NCBI GenBank assembly: GCA_003251535.1
Contig: QKFD01000054.1
Coordinates: forward strand, 1-32,243
Length of the DNA: 32,243 nt
Source of the DNA: Chromatiales bacterium
GTDB taxonomy: Bacteria > Pseudomonadota > Gammaproteobacteria > Thiohalomonadales > Thiohalomonadaceae
Reading direction: 5' to 3'
Below the pieces are notes generated by a model. That model was not told the DNA's origin. It did not search any database and saw only the letters and a program-made list of their open reading frames with translations. Each line of letters begins with the position of its first letter. Position 1 is the first letter of the stretch. Positions 32,204 to 32,243 of this stretch are shown here, piece after piece. The position numbers were made by a program, and so were the translations under genes.

Positions 32204-32243
32204 GTGACCCTCTTCTCCTCCCTCTACGAGCGGGCCATGACCT
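32204..32243 (+). CDS. Start of a probable YqaA/DedA-like membrane protein
   Basis: A GTG at 32204 with an AGAGAG site opens a frame (MTLFSSLYERAMT) that runs off the window end. In many gammaproteobacteria the gene after pcm is a YqaA-family membrane protein whose N-terminus reads similarly (LFSxLYER/DR), then nlpD and rpoS. Only 13 codons are visible, so this rests mainly on gene order. Confidence 0.5.
   Translation, partial: MTLFSSLYERAMT

Overview
The window is GC-rich DNA from a gammaproteobacterium, most likely a Chromatiales-like (purple-sulfur or sulfur-oxidising) lineage. Gammaproteobacterial gene orders point to this: DUF3426 zinc-ribbon protein, dusB, fis and purH in one block with prmA nearby, surE-pcm followed by the start of a YqaA-like gene, and a complete Hyb-type [NiFe]-hydrogenase operon. 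The genus cannot be fixed from the sequence alone.

Layout. Positions 1-153 are the trailer end of a type I-C-like CRISPR array with no cas genes in view. A SulP anion transporter (446-1978) follows, with a textbook terminator. An orphan 172-residue protein of unknown function lies on the minus strand (2260-2778). Positions 3218-8351 form a minus-strand housekeeping block: DUF3426 zinc-ribbon protein, dusB, fis, purH, djlA and a small overlapping gene. Three plus-strand genes (8486-12906: DUF1015, a chemoreceptor, and a double-receiver GGDEF protein) separate this block from prmA, which sits with two small membrane-protein genes at 12931-14779. Divergent from these is a translationally coupled DUF432-mscS pair (14930-16557).

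Positions 16558-22140 are the accessory part. A REP-associated (Y1/HUH) transposase gene (16999-17997) lies between clusters of short hairpin elements built on the core GGACANCCAT or its complement. The same elements flank a three-gene operon (18310-21702) that encodes a small cysteine-rich exported protein, a three-helix membrane protein and an exported TPR-CHAT protease-like protein. One 18-base form of the element occurs in inverted orientation on the two sides of this operon (18228-18245 and 21746-21763, one mismatch). Beyond it is a roughly 186-base tandem duplication that carries the same elements. This is the best candidate for an undescribed system: a CHAT protease module whose soluble parts are all predicted to be periplasmic, inside a repeat-rich neighbourhood next to a repeat-mobilising transposase.

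Positions 22481-28550 encode a full hyb operon in E. coli order: small subunit, FeS protein HybA, membrane protein HybB, large subunit, maturation protease HybD and chaperone HybE. Together they would make a membrane-bound periplasmic hydrogenase linked to the quinone pool. The general hyp maturation genes are not in the window. The right end holds phr and an Smr-domain gene on the minus strand, then surE, pcm and the first codons of a probable YqaA-family gene on the plus strand.
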